Below, in pieces: positions 34,948 to 47,059 of a stretch of 64,000 bases of DNA. This DNA comes from Polytrichum commune. Its lineage: Eukaryota; Streptophyta; Polytrichopsida; Polytrichales; Polytrichaceae. How positions within the stretch are numbered: the stretch's first letter is position 1; the number at the start of each line of letters is the position of its first letter. A program made the position numbers and the translations under genes. The notes under the pieces are model-generated. The model was not told the origin of the DNA, did no database searches, and was given only the letters and a program-made list of their open reading frames with translations. The stretch is taken from contig OX485808.1 of the NCBI GenBank assembly GCA_950295325.1, positions 21,408,527 to 21,472,526 on the forward strand. The letters are read 5' to 3'.

Positions 34948-36500
34948 CAGTGTTCAAGATTGAAGCCCTCATATGAGTTTCATTTTGAAGGGCTCTAAAA
35001 TTTGAGCCCTTCGGTTGAAGGGCTAGTTCAAATTCAAGACGTCAATTCAGTAATATAGAAATAAAATATAAAAAACTCATATTAAACTTATGCATGATTT
35101 ATATGGTGCATGCTTCCAATACAATGTGAAGAATTAAGAATCAACCATCTAACTCCACCTCTTCTAGTGATAATGCCCTACGCTTGTTGGTTCTTGTGCC
35201 AATTTTCCAAGATTCAAAAATACTATCCCAATCCATGAATTCAACTCCTAACCCATTTAGACTAACCCTCATTAAAGCATCTAGTGTGTCAAGGTTGAGT
35301 CTAGTTCTCCTTTCACTCTTAACCCAATTTTGCTTTGAAAAACCACGCTCACAAACAGCAGTGCTAGTTGGGATCACAAGTATGGCTTGCCATAGCGACA
35401 TCATAGTTGGCCAATTAATCATGAACTCCCGGTCATTGCCACAAAAAACCCAAGCTTCTTGCATACTTCAGCGTTCACAAACGGAACATAACATCTCCAC
35501 GAATTCTAGCAATTCCGCATTGCATTGATTAACAAGGTCATCGCTCCAACGGAAATGTGTCACCAACCGGTTCAACCATTGTTCCATTAATGTCCCTCTG
35601 TCCAATTCATCTACGGGATAGTGCTTTGGGCTAAAAAGCCGGGCCGCATTGAAAATGGACAGGTCAGGAAATCGATCATTGAGTGAATCGATGATCTTCT
35701 GCACATACTGCCTCCCCAACATGATGCATGCCTCCAATGAGCCTCCTACGTCACACTCGGGCATGGAATCATAATGCAAGATATGCATTTTTTCACACCC
35801 AAAACTATCAACATACAATATCTACCCATTGGGTACCACCTCGCGGAGAAACTTTCCTAGGTGTTTGGTTGTCAGGCCAAAACTTACACCCAGATAGTGT
35901 CTACGAAACAAGCTGATTGTTACATCAATCGTAGAAGCTATGCTAGTGATATCTACAAGATCAAACTGAAACTTGCGATTGACCTTATTCAACTCTGATA
36001 ATATATCAGCTAGCATGTGAATGAAAAATTGGAACTGAAGAGAAGTTAGATCCTTGTACCATGTGGGTTCTTCAACCTCCCAAATTTCTAAAATTGCAGG
36101 CATACAAAATACCAATCTCTCCATGACCAAGCCACGGGATAACCATCTCACCCAAATCAGCACTGATTTCACATTGATTGAATCACATCACACTACAACA
36201 CTGACTCAATGCTTACCAAAGAAAGGGTTGGATTCCAATCTTTTGCAAGACCTAAAAAGTTGAATTCCAAGTCAGATCGATGTTGAATGAATCATTTGCT
36301 AGGTGTTGAGGTTGTCACTGTAGCGACCTCCTCGTCACTGTAGCGCTACAGTGTTGACGGGTGTAAAAATTTTGAGGACGTCAAGTGAAGTTTTCATTTT
36401 GAGTTTGGGGTTGCATTTTGAAGGGCTGTTTTGAGAGAGGTATATTTTGAAGGGCCAAATCGCGTTTGAAGGGCATTGAAGACTTCAATCTTGAACACTG
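34948..36500 (-). mobile_element. Internally deleted hAT transposon (1553 bp) with perfect ends
   Basis: The ends CAGTGTTCAAGATTGAAG (34948-34965) and its exact inverse (36483-36500) make an 18-bp perfect terminal inverted repeat. Both sides are flanked by the 8-bp target duplication ATCATCGC (34940-34947 and 36501-36508). GAAGGGC words recur just inside both ends. The interior carries only the C-terminal part of a transposase, so it is non-autonomous and would need a transposase in trans. Confidence 0.95.
35141..36172 (-). pseudogene. C-terminal hAT transposase remnant
   Basis: A single frame is interrupted by stops at 35822-35824 and 35468-35470 with no shift of frame. It resembles the ZNF862-like/hAT group: FFIHMLADILSELNKVNRKF and VDITSIASTIDV upstream, then the dimerisation signature STAVCERGFSKQNWVKSERR and LNLDTLDALMRVSLNG. 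The N-terminal zinc finger and most of the catalytic core are absent. It lies wholly inside the 34948-36500 element and appears to be a deletion derivative. Confidence 0.85.
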
Positions 36501-36508
36501 ATCATCGC

Positions 36509-37231
36509 CCTCGTTCATCTGACACTTAATTTCTAGAAGGGCCTCAAGAGGTGCCATTCGCCTATACATATCCAAACATGGAACTATCCAGAAACCTATA
36601 CAGTGTCTGACATGTTTTTTCAGTCAACACCTAGGTCAACAAAACTCTAGGATTTTGGGACATAGTTGATGCTAAATGCCCTTCAAGATGATTCAATACA
36701 ACAAGAAATGGATTCTCAAAATTGAAGTACCAAAGTTTTGAACTCCTCCTACCTAACTCAATCTGTATTGGTATGTCAATCTGAGTGATTGGCAGAGCCA
36801 AAGGAGCCTAAGCGATTACAATGAAATTAAGACAACACATTTTCTCTCCTTGCCTTCGGGAGCACTTTCCATACGCAAATTCCAATGCTTGCTCCTTGTT
36901 GGTAGACATTAGCTTTACTATGAGGCGTTCTTTTAAGCGTATGATGTCTATCAAATATCATCAGCAAATGGGGTCGGTTGCTTGCTAGGTCAATTTGCCA
37001 ACGAGAACACTAGATGATAGCTGGTGGCAGGCAACCACGTAGCAGAGCTACCAAGCACAACTTTGTTAATCAAAGTGGTTGAAATGGACACGATTTCGCC
37101 TAATGATAGGAGCTTCTGTTGAGAGCTGTTTATGGCAAAGTAGCCATAAAGACGCAAGAACTAAAATGCACCAATTTCACAGTAGAGTTATGCTGAAATT
37201 TAGTGGCTATGGGATTGATGTCCTTCTGCTT
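36509..37231. other. Spacer downstream of the receptor kinase gene
   Basis: No gene is recognised. The part nearest 37231 is expected to hold the kinase 3'UTR. Confidence 0.5.
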
Positions 37232-40200
37232 TTACCTGGGTGTCACATTCATGTTAGTCCCACTCATGAGGTCACTTGTATCTGCACTTGAAGTGAACTG
37301 ATAGCTCGTTGGTAAGTAGGCTGGGTCCACACGGTTTGAGGGTGCCAAGTCCAGAGAGAAAGAGTCTGGGAACATTTCGGCGGTGTTTCGCGCAATTTCT
37401 TCCAAGTCACGCACCACTTCAGCCATGTTTGGGCGCGCGTCAGGCATCTCTCGGCAACAACTCACAGCTAATCTCACCAAAGGTTCAAGTGTCTCAGGTG
37501 GGCAGCGTCCCATGCGCGGGTCTATCATGGTTGCAAACTCTCCAGTGTCGTAGTTTAGCTTTGCCTGACAGATCACATCAGCAAGAAAACCAATATTTAA
37601 ATGTTTCACAATGTATAGAATGTGAATGGTGCATTGCAAAGAAGGCAGGCCGAGACCTTCCGTCACCTGTTTAAGAATTTCCGGGGTGGCAACTATCTAT
37701 GGTACCCCAATGGCCCAGCGTCTTAAAAGCTCGGTTTGGAGTTGTTAAGACACTATTCAGAAGCATGATGATGGAGCTGCTTTCGCATTATTAGCATGTT
37801 TTAGACTACAAAATATAACAGGTTTTCTAAATTTTCTTAGAGGTTTTCTACCCACGCTGTCTAGATGGTGGCCCCTGCTTTAAAAAAATTCTTTTAATTG
37901 GTTTAAAAAACGATATCTGAAAGTGCAAACCTTGTCTAGTTCACGAGCAAGTCGTATCCATGATTTCCTCTTTACAATCATGTTGCTCCTCTTTGTTTTG
38001 CTCAATTCATGTGAAGCATTAGAAGTGATTTAATAGCCCTTTAGATACAATTGATACAAAAAGGGCGAGTTGCCACCCCAGGTAAGAATTATGCGTAGCA
38101 GACTGGTGTACCTCTCGCACAAGGTTCTTGCCCTTATAAATTGGCTGCAGTCCCGTTATGAGCTCCAGAAGAACCACCCCAAAGCTGTATACGTCACTCT
38201 TATCTGTCAGCTTGTGAGTCAGAAAGTACTCGGGGTCCAGGTAACCCTGCATCGACATCATATTCTTCATTTAGTCAATCAAATAATGCAAATTCCAGAA
38301 TGGAAGTACACTTTGATTATTGATTACTTGTGTCCATGTACATCACATGGGGTTTGAGCAGGTCATATGAGAACCTTCCTGGAATGATCAGTGCAATCAT
38401 CTCTTTCATCTTCAGTTCATAGTCCTAACATAAATTATATAGGTAAGAGAAATTACAAACTGCAAAACCAGACACTAATCAACATGCTGTAGAGTTCTTT
38501 GGGTGATTAAACGGGCACCGAATCCAACCAAATGACAAGAAAATGGGAAAGGTACGAGTGAAGGTTGCCAAAGAACTGTATAATTTCCATTTCACACAAA
38601 CTTGAAAAGCCAGAACCTGGTCATGAAACAAAAATCGAGATTTCTGGTACACAAACTGCCATGAGTGGAAGGGAGCTTACCGGAGTGCCCTTCACAACAG
38701 TTGAGACATGACCAGGGGTAGCACCCTCGAGGTCTGGGACAGGTGCAAGCCGTGACAGCCCAAAGTCTGCGACCTTGGCTACCTTCCGAGCATCCAGTAG
38801 TATATTGCTCGCCTTGATATCTCTATGAAATATAGGTGGATCTGCTTCTGTGTGCAGATACAAAATTCCTCTGGCTGACCCAAGTGCGATCCGCACTCGT
38901 GTGGGGAAATCCAAAGGAGCTTCTGACATTGCTGCAGGACACAAAATGGTGGGCAGCAGTCACCTCATATAAGTCACATTCTAATTAGAAGCAAACACTA
39001 GTACCTAATAACATCTGTACAGGGGAGTTCCTTCAAGGAAATTACAAAATTTTCACCAAATATTACATCAAATATTACTGCAAGCCGAGAAAACTGAACT
39101 AAGGCTCTACATGGATGACTGCTTCCTCCTGTCTACTCCATATTGGGTCCGTAATACTTCAGCGCGCCAAAGAAACACTTCTAAGACTGTGCTATATGAT
39201 CAAGAGAATGTTCCTTGAGATAACTTACGCGATAGATGATCCCGTAGTGTGCCGCCAGACATAAACTCATACACCAACATCTGTATGAGCACCCACTTGG
39301 TTATATATCAATTGTGCTGGAATCAAAATGTATTCAGTATCTATGAGTCGCAAGTAACAAGCAGCCAGAAAATTTGAAATGTAGAAAATGTCAGGCTACC
39401 AGAAGATTACACACCTGCTCGCCAACGTCATCACAGTAACCTACAAGGATGACGAGATTACGGTGATGAACTCGAGACAGCAGTTCGATTTCGGTGTAGA
39501 ACTCATGGGCACCTTGAAGTGAGCCTTCCTGTGCCCGCTTGATAGCTACCAATTGTTTACCACTGTCCAAGTTGCCTCTGTACACCTTGCCGTATCCTCC
39601 TTGACCAATTACGTTCTCATCACTGAAATTGTTAGTCGCACTGGCCAACTCTTCGTAAGAGAAGGCTCTGACTCCAGCCACTTTCAAATCTGGATGTCTT
39701 TTCGCCGTTACTGCCACGAGATGCCAAAGTAGCTGTTACCACTCAAAACTTTATTTTTCTTTCACAATCTGTAAGCTTATGGCAGTGGAATATGTAAGAA
39801 AGGGCTCTCAACCCGGAGTTTTTAAATGTAGCTCCCAACAAGCTTTTATATTTACCAAGCTTCTAAGAATCCTTCTTTGGACACTTTCTGGACTAAAATA
39901 GAGATCATGGTCGCTTTTAAAAGCATGGTTCTTCATGCCAATTGGCTGTGCAGTAGCCGGCAGACTCCAAATTCTTTCTTTTTGGATTTATGAACATACA
40001 CTACCAATGTTAGGAGACGTAATTTCAAGTTTAGAGCACTTACTGCGAGCTAATTGTGCTCGTATTTGAGCAGGTGTTTGCTTGCGCCGATACAGTAGGA
40101 ACAACAAGAGGCATGTCACGAGAATTGCGAAGATGGCGACGCCCAGCACGATGCCCGCTATCGCTCCTGCTGACAACCCCTTCTTCGATTTCGTACCTAC

Positions 40201-43200
40201 TCAACGCCCGTTGCCTCACGTCAATTCCATACAAGGACAGAACTGTGTATGATGAAGGATTTGTTGTGCACTAGGTTGTTAACCCATCCACTTTCTCTCT
40301 CAACATACAGACACGTCATGGTAATATATCCACGCATGTTCAGGTAAAATAGTAGACACCCAGTACACATCGCCAAGACCTACTGTCATTATAAGGCTTA
40401 AGCCTTCTTAACCCCTGCACCTTGGTCGATGACAAAGATAGATGTATATAAATTGCCTGCAATTTCAGTACTCGAGATGATATTACAGTGTTTGCATTCT
40501 CGCCCTTCGTCGTGTACTTAGTAAGTGAGCTGCTGGCACGAGGAGTGCAGTTCCTGCTAAGCTGGGCGGACTTGAAAACAAAAGGACACATTTGACCTGA
40601 AAAGGGACGAAATACTACAAACGAAGAAGCAAGGGGGTTTTATGGGAGAGGTATACCTTGAAGACCACGCGGTTGGAATGAAAGGAGTTCATACGGTCCA
40701 AATAGATTACTATCTGGAATCCCCCAGTTGGCGAAAGTTTGGTACAGCCTGTTAAACTCAGACTGGTTGAATGTATTGTTGTCTGCTGGAAGCAACAGTA
40801 TGGACATTTCTAGCCTAGGCCCCAATTGCCATGTGTAGTTTTTCAGTACAACCTGACTTGTACTTAGATTCAGTCCACCGGAAAGATAGCTCACGAACTC
40901 AGCATCGTAGCGATCAAACATGGAGAAGCCTGGACTCTTAAGCCGATACCCAACAGTGATCGGTTGACAAGTTGTGCATGCATCAGGTGGGTATTCTGGT
41001 GTTATGGTGGTATCATAATTTATTACATCTGCGTTGTAATTGGCGACACACAAGGGATTTGTGGCATTACTGTTTGGTCCGCAAATGGCTGGGTTCCCTG
41101 CAAGTCTGTGAAATTAATACAAACGGAAGAAAGTCAGTGGAGGTCATACTTCATATGCAACTAGAAATAAGAAGGGGACAAAGTATGAGCTACAGAAATT
41201 TCAGGCGCACCATTGGTCCTATAATCGATCCCCATTTGTATTAATAACTACCTGCAGAAGCCCATCAAGCACATCTGTGTTTTAACGAGTTTGTATCCAT
41301 ATTTTGATTCTCACAGTCCATGAAATTTTATGTTATGTTGGATGATAATAGCAGTTTACTCTTACCGGACCTTGGTGGTGGAATTACTTTCTAATTTCAC
41401 CAAACTTGGAGCAGATGTCAGCTGATTATTTTGGAGATCTCTGCAAATCATACAAGAACCAGTATTTAAGATCAAATCGAACGACTTCCATTAAATGAAA
41501 GGTCTATAAACTAGTTCACTTCAGAAGCGCACATTCTCAAGGCAATACAACTCGTCCTCGAAAAGCGACGCCTAACCAACATTCAAATCGTGATCAGTTG
41601 TTGATAACTTGTCATAAGTCACAAGAGGTGCCTCATGATACCATTCAGAAATGTAATGGAAACCAACAGAAAGAAACACACATTAGAGGCTTAATTGCTG
41701 ATGTGGCTGTTTGAAAACTATTCGCCGTCCCCAAGTTCGATGGAACGGCCCCGCTCAGTCGATTGCTTCTCAGATTTCTGTTTCATGAGCACATTTAGCT
41801 GATGGTATGGAATGTTATGATGTGTACATATTGTAGAAAATGTATCAACATTCCTAAAAGTAAGTTCCTAAAGTCTCCAACTTTTCACATTCTTCAACCA
41901 AAGCAGTGGACTCCGCAAACAAGTCGCAGTTTCATCCCAAAGAATGTCCAAGGCAAAAAGTAACATAGGAATTAGCCCCGAATTATCTCTCACAATACCT
42001 ACCAAACATAGTTGAGAGTCTGATGCGGATTCAGAAAACTAGAGAAACAGAAAAGAAATCTTACAGCAGGTCCAACTTTTGTAGATTGCCAATCGACACA
42101 GGAATTTGTCCATCTAGTTGGTTGTTTGATAGGTCACTGCATTCACATCCAACAAATATCAGCTAATCTAATTAAATATGAATATAATCGAATCACAGTT
42201 ATTGCACCTTCTTACATAATATGGAATATGTATTGTCACTAACAGAGCTCAACCAAATTCTTGTGCGTATTCTAAGAACTCCCAATTAAATTGGGAGAAT
42301 AATCTGGTGTAAGTGGTTTAAGAGGACGTACAACGATGTAAGATTTGCAGGCAGAGCAGTCTGATTGGGAATGTTCCCTGTAAAATTGTTGCTACCCAAG
42401 TCCCTGCATAGCTCAATAAATCCAAAAACTTCAGTGCTTAGTTGTATAAAGATCTTTGTCATGCAACCCAGGCTTCAATTGTCTTACATTGCCAGTGTTC
42501 TTATTGTACAAGAGAAACATGGATTCTTCGATTGATGGAGCCTCTTTATTCTTATCACTTGAGAAATTCTATTCATTTCCAACATTTCATGTCGCTAAGG
42601 GACGGCACATATTTCCTTAGATCGTGAAATAAATCGATATTGAGAAGCTTACAACACTTCCAAGCTCGTGAGGCCACTCAAATCTGGAAGAGTGCCGGTT
42701 AATCCGCAATTATGCAAGCTCCTGCAAATACCGATTTCCACCCAACTCATCATCTGTTAATATCGTATATTCTGCACGTTGACTACAAGGGGATACTAGC
42801 GGCTGACCCTGTTCTGATATGTCTATGTTTAATTATTACTTTAAAAAGCAAGCCTTGTTTCGTTGTAAAAAACATACAAGGCCACCGGACCCGAGAAAGA
42901 GAGCGGGAAACCTCTTGGGTGCACCCAGTGCAACCGTACCACCCCTAAAAGCGTAAGAATCCTAACCCTGACCCTTTCCTGATAATGGTGCTCTTCCTGC
43001 TGACAAGCGCAGCCTAGAAATATAAGGGCAGTACACATCATTCGTAATATGAGATTAGACTGCAGACGTAACTCACAGCTTCAGGAGCGTGGTGATATTC
43101 CCCCACTGGACAGGAATGGTGGCATTGCTTGCAAACCGGTTGTTGTCAAGCTGACTGCAAACAACATAAAATCCAAGTCACATGTCTCGTCATGGTGACA

Positions 43201-46200
43201 TTTTCAACGTCAAATCACTCCGTCTTGCAACACTAAATACATTGCATCTGAACTTCATTCCTTCTGACGACAGAATTGTAATAGGAAACCTCAACCAAGG
43301 AACACACCAACACCAGGGAAGAATAGGTTGGATATGTTGACTTGGTGTGAGCAATTTACTTACATATGAGGCCTGAGTTATGGGCACTTTCAGATCCATA
43401 GCGGATAGCACTTACATGATGAGAAGGTTAGGTGCATTGTGGATCTCCATGGGCAATTCTCCAGTTATTTGATTGTTGTCCAACAGTCTGCATAAACGTC
43501 AAGGTATAAAATTGGTACTCTCGAGAAAGGCATCTCAAGCTAGTTTGCAATACCTGCTCTGCCAATTCAGTCAGAGAATGAATCCGCTCCTCATCCGTCT
43601 AAATTCCCTCCATACTCGAAGAGTTATCCTAATATTTCATGCTTTCAAAATCATCGCAAGAAATGGATATAAATGACAGGTGAAGGATGTCGTACATGTG
43701 GACAACATTTGGGAGACTGCCAAGTTCTTTTGGAATGCTGCCATTCAGACTGTTGTTGTTCATGTGCCTGCCTCCCACAATCATGTTAGCGTCAGTGTCC
43801 TTGTGATCGAAATACTGGAAGGCTAGGCATTGCACTTTGATTAGCACCACATAAGAGTTAACGCACTGGAACAGTTTTGTTACAAGACGAAGACGACAAT
43901 TAGACTTAACGTTAGAGGATATGTTTTTGCAGTTGCACAAGGAGGAGTTTAGAAATCTATTGTGCTACACATCTGCAGTATAACAAAGTATCTACGACAC
44001 TTTTATGGAAGTTCACAGAATTTAACAAGTCATCGTGAGTTCCTTACAGATGTTTTATATTCGTCAGTCCACCAAACGTATTCGGAACTGGTCCTGAAAT
44101 GTTATTCTGGTCAATCTGAATCCTGTTCAATTTCGACAATGTCCCAAGCTCCGGGGGCAAAATACCAGTGAACTGATTTCCATTCAGCAACCTGTCAAAA
44201 TGCCATTTTTTTCTTCAAACGCCAGACATACCAAAAATACAGCCCACTCATCATGTACGTTAAGATTTTTTCTGTTTTAGATGCCTCAAAAATTTACATC
44301 TAACTAACTGCATACTACAGTTGAGCAACTATGATGTGGTTTTTGTCTCCACACTAATCTGCGAGAGAAAAAACTTCATGAAGGCAGACAAGTCACTATT
44401 CATTCACTCAACAAGCCAGAGAAACACATTTCATTCACTGGAAGTAAATATTAGACGTAGGTACATGGAGTATGGACATCGAATCCCCTCCCATACCTCA
44501 CTTAAGTGGAAGACACCTTACTCTCAGCAACTGAAAAATCGAACCCACAGCCTTCATCACAGATGTACAAATTTCAGGGTCGAGGATGTAAGGTTTGAGT
44601 GTCTTACAGAAGGTACAGATTCGTCAACTTGGAAAAAGATGCTGGAATGCTTCCAGTCATATGGTTCCACATCACGTCCCTGAACACTTACAGAAATGAT
44701 CTCGGAGTTATGCAAAGACACTTCATAAATGCCAGCCACACCAGATCACAATAGTGGGTGCAACACAGTAGACCAGAATCTCGAGTATCTCAATTGAAAC
44801 AAGCTTTAGGATAAACAACTAGCAACCGAAAATTCGAACTGTGCAGAAGATTTCAAATTCAGCGGGACAAACTGAGTTGATGTGCAAATTGCAATGCTCA
44901 CAGGTAAATAAGTGAAGTGAGGTTTCCAAGTTCGGGTGCCAATGTGCCGCCAAGGTTGAGCCCGAACAATCGCCTGTAAATAGACATACAGTATATCAGC
45001 CACGGGGCGTGGTCTTCCCATGAGAAAAAACGAGTCATGAACAGGCTACGCACCTTTGATTTTTGCCCAGGGTGATAACCCTCACCCTTATAACAGTTGT
45101 TTCTAAATCACTTCCAATACTTCTTATGTCTTTATGATTTGTTATTTCACAAAGAGAAGTGACATGCTTGGAAAGATGTCCAAGAGGGCATTGAGAGGAA
45201 TCTATTGATTCAATTTGTCTCCAAAATAGAAAAAAATTGCACTTTCAAATGTCATTTTAAACAACCAATTACAAGCAACATTTTTAAACAAGGGGCACCA
45301 TTTAGACCACCTAGGTATTAATTGTCACTTCTAAATATATATTTTTTTTAATTTCTTTAGAAATATATATGCTTATAATGCAAAAGCAGCTCCAAAATAA
45401 TGCTTCCTGAAAACAGTTTAACCTCTCCAATCCAAGTTCTAAAGACGGTGACCCCTGGGAGTACTACAGATAGTTGCCACCTGGAGTTTTTTAAACTAGA
45501 TGGCGAAGATTTTAATTTCCGGATGATGAAAATTATGCTGTAGCTTAAGCTATACATTCCAACGAACTGTGAGTATAAACGTTATGAGCAACTCAATAAA
45601 GCTAAATCCAATGGCGAGGGTAGAGGAACCTACAACTCCGTGACAAACGTGATATTGCTAGGCCCCGAGGGTGATGAACAGAAGACGTAACTCCAACCTC
45701 CACAAGGGTTGTTGTCTTTCCAGCTAGCCAAATTATTACTCGGGTCTTGCAGAGTCTGGTGGAACGCTTGCAGGGCCAGAGCTGCACACATCAGCGCATG
45801 CATCACAGATAAAACTTCAACAGGAGCTTACAGCAATGTACAAAGGTGAATGAACTCTGTCCGGAACACCAATTGCATCTAGTTGTCAAGACATTTTAGA
45901 TTGATGCCCGCATTTATGATCTCAGCGTTGTTCACATGACTTATTTACCAAAATTACCTGGGAGCAGAAGTAGGGCTAGGTAACCAGAATACTCTGTTTT
46001 CTCGACGCTAAAGTACTTCTTCCATCGCCACAACACGAACGACACGAGGCGATGATCACACAGTTTAGAGAAGACCATATCCCCCTTTATTATGGATTTT
46101 AAGACACTAACAACTAATGTACTGGAAATGAAGAACTGGATTTCTGACTACTAGTAGCTTAGAAGTGCACGGACACTCCATCGCTGGACATACAGGATAC

Positions 46201-46632
46201 GGTGCTCTCATGAGCAAACAACGTGCTAGGCGCAAACGAGGGAGAATACTTTCCAAGCCCGGGGTGGCAACTCTTCTTTTTAGAACAGCCCTGTTCTTCT
46301 CTTCTAATGTACATCAACAATTTGGACCTCCAAAATTTTTTTTGAGAATTTATAGTGAGCGAAATTTCTTAAACAAGTTTCCAAGTTTCAGTACTGGAGG
46401 TCTTTCTCAATAAACCCAATGTGATGTAGAACAACGCTTGTGGTGTGTCGAACAACACTGGCCCGAACTGCTTCTGTGCTGTAGTACCGGGGCTGCAGAT
46501 AAGAACTTCATAGAAACATTTACGAAAGGATATGGTGGAGATGTACTTACTGTCCGTGGGGTTTGTTGTAACACTCGAGTAAGTGACGGGAAGTATCAAT
46601 AATAGCACCAGCAACATTCCGAACCTCGCCAT
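37232..46632 (-). CDS. LRR receptor-like serine/threonine kinase, LRR-VIII type, 20 exons
   Basis: Plasma-membrane receptor kinase. Exons: 46632-46551, 45781-45634, 44973-44902, 44679-44608, 44191-44048, 43767-43696, 43487-43416, 43154-43077, 42721-42653, 42403-42332, 42136-42065, 41777-41682, 41440-41366, 41105-40657, 40196-40044, 39710-39415, 39280-39229, 38931-38681, 38246-38112, 37564-37232. They sum to 2793 bases, 930 codons plus stop, with every phase consistent. Protein: signal peptide (1-20), LRRNT (about 28-76), about 11 LRRs (to 374; several exons are exactly one 72-base repeat), a juxtamembrane ectodomain with [13 protein letters not shown] and FGPYELLSF (375-524), one membrane span (about 535-557), and a kinase with [21 protein letters not shown] and ADFGLS, so an RD kinase with catalytic residues present. 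It is closest in memory to the Arabidopsis At1g06840/At5g01950 group. An in-frame ATG six codons upstream (46650) is an alternative start. The ligand is unknown. Confidence 0.92.
37680..38082 (-). mobile_element. MITE copy D in the last kinase intron, exact 8-bp target duplication
   Basis: It is flanked by TAAGAATT at 37672-37679 and 38083-38090. The ends GGGGTGGCAACT and the inverted AGTTGCCACCCC are intact. It lies 29 bases after the 5' splice site of the intron between exons 19 and 20 and accounts for most of that intron. This is the best-preserved member of the family that also makes up the DUF688-like gene's introns, and it identifies the family as an hAT-type MITE of about 400 bp. Confidence 0.9.
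45068..45489 (+). mobile_element. MITE copy E in a kinase intron
   Basis: The left end CAGGGTGATAACCC is decayed; the right end CTACAGATAGTTGCCACCTGG is well preserved. The interior aligns with copy D (AAATCACTTC, TTGCACTTTCA, GGGGC(C)ACCAT(T/C)TAGAC). It is inserted in the opposite orientation to copies A-D, inside the intron between exons 2 and 3. Splice sites of that intron do not coincide with its ends. Confidence 0.75.
46257..46510 (+). mobile_element. Partial MITE copy F in kinase intron 1
   Basis: Starts CGGGGTGGCAACTCTTC followed by TTTTTAGAACAG, as in the family's left arm. The right end is only loosely similar (GCTGCAGATAAGAAC) and the interior is shorter than in other copies. No target duplication could be assigned. 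Confidence 0.5.
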
Positions 46633-46902
46633 GGCCTCTACGTCCTTCATACTCGCAAATAATAAGTCGGCGCTAGAAGCTCAAAATAATATATCTACTT
46701 TTCCTTTCCTGCAGAGATAAGCAACTTACAAGTAAACTAACCAATCTTTCCGACTTCTTACAGCCTGATACGAAACTTCAATGCGCTCAATTTGGCCGGA
46801 GGCGAGCTGCATTCGAGCCATTTAGAAAGTCCATGGGATGAGGTCCAGAGACATTTGATAACTGTCTTCCATGGTTCTAAATAATTAAGTTTACCTTACA
46901 TC

Positions 46903-46928
46903 GCAAGGAGCACCTAGGGGCTCCTTGC
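46903..46928 (-). promoter_or_regulatory. Perfect 9-bp hairpin in the probable kinase 5' leader
   Basis: GCAAGGAGC and GCTCCTTGC pair perfectly around an 8-base loop containing the palindrome CCTAGG. Outer CATCG and CGATG words could extend the stem past a bulge. It lies about 270 bases upstream of the start codon. Whether it is transcribed is not known. Confidence 0.5.
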
Positions 46929-47059
46929 ACGTAGCGATGAACCTGCTGTCTGGTCTGAATTTTCTTCGACGCATATCGACTGTCTAACTGCTACAGCTCT
47001 GCACACAGACGCGAAAGAGAGAGTATAACCAAGCCTCAAGAACAAAGAAAGAACCTCCG

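Noticed and set aside
37309-37674. + strand frame opposite the last kinase exon
   Set aside because: Antisense shadow of conserved kinase sequence.
38112-44973. Other kinase introns as further MITE-derived introns
   Set aside because: Their ends lack the GGTGGCAAC / GTTGCCACC repeats, and many match the usual one-LRR-per-exon pattern of this kinase family.
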